Below are positions 4,139-6,849 of a DNA stretch of 6,849 nucleotides, in pieces. The stretch is from Chitinophagaceae bacterium (GTDB taxonomy: Bacteria; Bacteroidota; Bacteroidia; Chitinophagales; Chitinophagaceae). A program made the position numbers and the translations under genes. The DNA lies in assembly GCA_023251285.1 (NCBI GenBank), contig JAHEZB010000113.1, positions 1 through 6,849 of the forward strand, given 5' to 3'. Position 1 is the first letter of the stretch. Every line of letters begins with the position of its first letter. A model generated the notes under the pieces. That model was not told the origin of the DNA. It worked only from the letters and a program-made list of their open reading frames with translations, and did no database searches.

Positions 4139-6499
4139 TTATTTCAAATATGATTTTGGTATAGTAACTATTTTGTGCGCATTCAATATGATCTCAGGCT
4201 TACCGGGTGGCGCAAGATTCAGCGAGTTATTATTTGTTGTGACGAACTTAATTGAATCGGTATTATTTTCCAATACCAGAACCTCTACTGTGTAATAATA
4301 AGGATCCGGGCTGCCATCCACATCAAAGCTGAAAGTAATATTATGTACCGATTTAGCGGTAGCGTCGATTGGAAGTCCTCCTTCGTAAACCGAAGTAACC
4401 GGTTGGCTACCCTTATGGTTTATGATTCTCGGGGTGGCGCGAATTGCTTTCACTTTGCCCGCTGGTGTTGGACCGCCCGGACTCTTGCCCGGGCCGGTTC
4501 CCGGAACAGCGGCAGGATTAATGATTTCACCTTGAACTGTCCATGAGTGCCAATAGGAGGACAGCGGTGTTCTCACGCCCGGAAGAATGCATTTGTCTAC
4601 AGGACCTCCTTCAAATTCCAGGAAAAGCGTTTTTCTTCTTGTGTCCGGTTGAGTAATCATATCGGAAAAGCCAGGATTATCCTGCCCTCTATATTTGCAG
4701 CCATCAGTTTGACCGGGTTCAAAAAGGTCAATTACACGCGTTGGATTATGGGGCGCATAGGTTCCATTTCTTGATGGATGCGAACGGAAACCATACTCGG
4801 AGTCTGCGGTCCCATCGCCATCTTCATGGAATGTATTGGGCTCCAAAAATATGCCAGGCGTTAGCCATTTTCTAAATCGCGGATCAGTTGATCTCTCCAC
4901 TCGTCCGTCCACATATTCTCTTTCAAAAAACCCGCGAACGATTTGTTTGTATTCTCCACAATTACATCTGCAATCGTCCTGTGGTTCTGTAAATTCCAAT
5001 TTCATGTCGAAAGGATGGAGCAGGAACAACCAGGGCCACTGCCTGGCCATAGGCAAATCACCGCTTGGTAGGGCAACATGAATTGGACAAGCATGATTTT
5101 TACCTTTTTTTGCTCTTGGCAAACATTTTTCCGGAAACATCAGGCAAAAACATTCCGAAGGATTGAGTACACACTCGCAAAATGCCGATAACGGTGTTAA
5201 CATGCAAAGGATGGTAATGCAAATAATAGATTCTATTATGCCTGGATCTTCAAGGCAGGGAATTTTTCCACAAATGATAGGTATCCATGGATGGCGTTCA
5301 CAGAAACTTTTTTCATTGCAAGGAGGATTTTCACACTGTGGAATGCAAGGTGGATGTTCGCATTCAGGCCGCTTGATCACAATCTTTGGAAAGAACAAGA
5401 TATCCACTCTCCTATTTCTGTCTCTGCCGCCAATTGTTTCATTTGTGGAAATAGGCAGGTCCGCTCCAAATCCGATTGCAAAGAAAGATTCCCCGGATTT
5501 GTTCTTTAAATATTTCTTCACCGCGTTTGATCGGTTTCTCGACAATGGATCGTTAATTTCTCTTGTTCCTGTGCTGTCTGCGTTACCTTCGACCAGTACA
5601 CCAAATTTGTCATGTGGAATGATTTTGAGCAAAAAAGCAACTTCGTCCAATACTTTTTTATGTTCCGGTTTCAGGTCAAATTTGTCAATTCCAAAATTGA
5701 AAACACTAATCGTAAATGGATTTGCTGACACATCAAACTCTCCGGGTGACGTTATCGATAATTTGATCTCATCAGCCCTGCTCATGTCTTTCTGCGCACC
5801 AGGAACCGGTTGTCGTTTTATTGTACCCGGGCTCTGCTGTACCACATGGGTCAACTCGTGTGCCAATAAACGTTTACCTGAATTTGTATTCGGTTGATAC
5901 TGTCCGGAACCAAAAACGATATGCTTCCCATGCGTGTACGCTAATGCATTGATATCCGCAGATGATTGGTGTGCCAGTGAATCATTATGTATTTGTACAT
6001 TCGTGAAATCATACCCAAATCTCGATTCCATAAAGGAGCGTGTTCCCATTTCTAAAGAATCCCCTGATGATTGCAAAACGTTATTTACAGAAGGAGCTAC
6101 TTCAGGTACTAAACTACCAGTGGATTTTTTCAGCTGAATATTTTCTTCTTCCTTTTTGCAGGCAGTACATTTTCTTTGAACAGGCAAATCAACAATTGGT
6201 TTTCTGAATAAAATCTGGTTGTCTTCATCTTCTTCCTTTCGCTGTAACTTTTCTTCCTCTTCACAATGCTTGCATTTTCTTTGAATCTTTATTGGAGAAG
6301 TTTTAGTTTGCAATGTGTCGGTATCGCTCATCCGCATTACCTTATCGGCCATTGCATCTGCTTCCCGCTCATAAGGATCATCAACAGCCCCAATGGTAAG
6401 TTTTGGCTGTATTACTACAGGAGAAAAAAAAGGTTGTTTCTTCTTTTTATTTATGACTGGCGCACTATTCGATTTCTCTGATGTAGCTTGTACATACAT
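4139..6499 (-). CDS. Large multidomain eCIS-core (DUF4157) protein with OmpA-like domain and cysteine-rich island
   Basis: A 786-residue protein with no signal peptide. Order: PFFSPVVIQPKLTIG (23-37) and DPYEREADAMADKVMRM (41-57); two CxxC linkers (Cys76/Cys79 and Cys111/Cys114); DUF4157 at ~137-222 with HELTH at 214-218; an OmpA-like domain at ~257-370 with GNADSTG (305-311), LSRNRSNAV (319-327) and DRNRRVDI (360-367). Asp308 and Arg323 match the residues that bind diaminopimelate in OmpA-type peptidoglycan-binding domains. Next is an island with 15 Cys between 380 and 471 that includes a hydrophobic stretch (~420-440). A middle domain (~485-660) has CRCNCGEY (510-517) and a DGDGTAD loop (560-566). 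A Gly/Pro linker (~662-682) precedes a beta-sandwich-like C-terminal region. The middle and last domains are not recognised. The start ATG at 6497-6499 lies 9 nt after the tape-measure stop in the same frame. It could tether the particle to peptidoglycan or be a large payload; both are inference. Confidence 0.9.
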   Translation of the reverse strand: MYVQATSEKSNSAPVINKKKKQPFFSPVVIQPKLTIGAVDDPYEREADAMADKVMRMSDTDTLQTKTSPIKIQRKCKHCEEEEKLQRKEEDEDNQILFRKPIVDLPVQRKCTACKKEEENIQLKKSTGSLVPEVAPSVNNVLQSSGDSLEMGTRSFMESRFGYDFTNVQIHNDSLAHQSSADINALAYTHGKHIVFGSGQYQPNTNSGKRLLAHELTHVVQQSPGTIKRQPVPGAQKDMSRADEIKLSITSPGEFDVSANPFTISVFNFGIDKFDLKPEHKKVLDEVAFLLKIIPHDKFGVLVEGNADSTGTREINDPLSRNRSNAVKKYLKNKSGESFFAIGFGADLPISTNETIGGRDRNRRVDILFFPKIVIKRPECEHPPCIPQCENPPCNEKSFCERHPWIPIICGKIPCLEDPGIIESIICITILCMLTPLSAFCECVLNPSECFCLMFPEKCLPRAKKGKNHACPIHVALPSGDLPMARQWPWLFLLHPFDMKLEFTEPQDDCRCNCGEYKQIVRGFFEREYVDGRVERSTDPRFRKWLTPGIFLEPNTFHEDGDGTADSEYGFRSHPSRNGTYAPHNPTRVIDLFEPGQTDGCKYRGQDNPGFSDMITQPDTRRKTLFLEFEGGPVDKCILPGVRTPLSSYWHSWTVQGEIINPAAVPGTGPGKSPGGPTPAGKVKAIRATPRIINHKGSQPVTSVYEGGLPIDATAKSVHNITFSFDVDGSPDPYYYTVEVLVLENNTDSIKFVTTNNNSLNLAPPGKPEIILNAHKIVTIPKSYLK

Positions 6500-6511
6500 A
6501 TTTTTGAATTA
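6497..6511 (-). promoter_or_regulatory. Closely spaced in-frame stop/start junction, likely translational coupling
   Basis: On the minus strand the tape-measure gene ends with TAA at 6509-6511. Nine bases later, in the same frame, comes the ATG of the 786-residue protein. No Shine-Dalgarno sequence precedes it, so re-initiation by ribosomes finishing the upstream gene is the simplest way to start translation here. Read-through of one TAA would fuse the two proteins. Confidence 0.45.
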
Positions 6512-6849
6512 AATCCATTCAACAAAAATCGTATCAACATTCCATGGCAATTTTATAACCCCCATCCCCCACGGCAGACTATTTAAAAGAACATCCACAC
6601 CTTTCTGTTCCACATTTAATAACAAACCATTATCAACGACGGAAATTTTTCCATTTCGCTGAAGAAAAGTTTCTCTCAATCCTGCTACACTTGTGTTTTT
6701 TAAAATGCTCCAATGATGAATCACTTCCTCTAAAAGAAGTTCACATTCAGCTTTAACAGTGGGAAGCAGTTCTGAGACCGGTTGTAATACTTCCGCAACA
6801 TCCATTCCGCATAAAATTTTATTAAGTGGCAAATTGAATTCCGCAAAAT
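6509..6849 (-). CDS. Contractile injection system tape-measure protein (Afp14-like), C-terminal part
   Basis: The frame is open to the right edge of the window, so the gene is cut at its 5' side; about 113 codons of its C-terminus are visible. The internal TTG at 6830-6832 is not the true start, because codons upstream of it (F-A-E-F-N) continue the frame. The text matches what I know of the conserved C-terminus of eCIS tape-measure proteins: LPLNKILCGM, then ECELLLEEVIHHWSILKNTS, GLRETFLQRNGK, a Val/Leu-rich strand, LPWGMGVIKLPW and a terminal VEWI. In Afp and PVC systems this class of protein is thought to fix the length of the tube and sheath. Being the first gene in the visible run, it anchors the whole locus to an eCIS; the sheath, tube and baseplate genes should lie beyond the right edge. 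Identification by motif memory is strong, but no search was run. Confidence 0.9.
   Translation of the reverse strand, partial: FAEFNLPLNKILCGMDVAEVLQPVSELLPTVKAECELLLEEVIHHWSILKNTSVAGLRETFLQRNGKISVVDNGLLLNVEQKGVDVLLNSLPWGMGVIKLPWNVDTIFVEWI

Noticed and set aside
5087..5362. Treating the hydrophobic run in the Cys-rich island as a transmembrane helix of an ordinary membrane protein
   Set aside because: The run is short, interrupted by Pro and Cys, and the protein has no signal peptide or second membrane segment; it is reported only as a hydrophobic element.
5163..5897. A long plus-strand open frame of 244 codons
   Set aside because: It lies wholly antisense to the 786-residue gene over its DUF4157, OmpA-like and Cys-rich parts, whose motifs are unmistakable on the minus strand. 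The plus-strand peptide shows no recognisable domain.
1..6849. tRNA, rRNA, CRISPR repeats, transposase or integrase genes
   Set aside because: None found: there are no regularly spaced short repeats, no recognisable RNA genes and no mobile-element protein motifs. The only long repeat is the paralogous DUF4157 segment.

Overview
The window is an AT-rich stretch (roughly 40% GC by eye) from what is most likely a member of the Bacteroidota. It covers the distal end of an extracellular contractile injection system (eCIS, the phage-tail-like Afp/PVC/AlgoCIS group of particles). The taxonomic guess rests on three things: the style of the eCIS-core (DUF4157) proteins with QRKCxxC/EEE linkers, the lack of Shine-Dalgarno sequences in front of any start, and the codon use. 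No rRNA or marker gene confirms it.

Layout. Five genes run leftwards on the minus strand. In order of transcription they are: the C-terminal end of a tape-measure-type protein (Afp14-like, cut by the right edge, 6509-6849); a 786-residue eCIS-core protein carrying an OmpA-like domain, a cysteine-rich island and further C-terminal domains (4139-6499); a 406-residue eCIS-core protein with a beta-barrel-like C-terminus (2869-4089); a 363-residue eCIS-core protein with an unidentified Cys/Trp-containing C-terminus (1629-2720); and a AAA+ ATPase of the Afp15 type (246-1583). Gaps are 9, 49, 148 and 45 nt, so this looks like one transcription unit, perhaps attenuated in the 148-nt gap by a weak hairpin followed by a T-tract. 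At the left edge, the last 38 codons of an unrelated plus-strand gene (1-117) converge on the cluster and probably mark its end.

How the genes fit together. Sheath, tube, baseplate and other tape-measure-proximal genes would be expected to the right of the window. In characterised systems the tape-measure protein sets particle length and the AAA+ ATPase helps assembly. The three genes between them share an N-terminal unit (short QPK motif, QRKCxxC linker, HELTH-containing DUF4157 domain) and then diverge completely. The two shorter ones share 75 of 92 residues across the DUF4157 domain and then have unrelated ends. This constant-head/variable-tail design suggests a set of payloads, particle-anchoring proteins or surface-acting accessories duplicated and re-tailed within the eCIS locus. 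That role is inference. The window shows only the architecture.

No tRNA, rRNA, CRISPR array, transposase or integrase was seen. There is no gene-free stretch longer than 150 bases.
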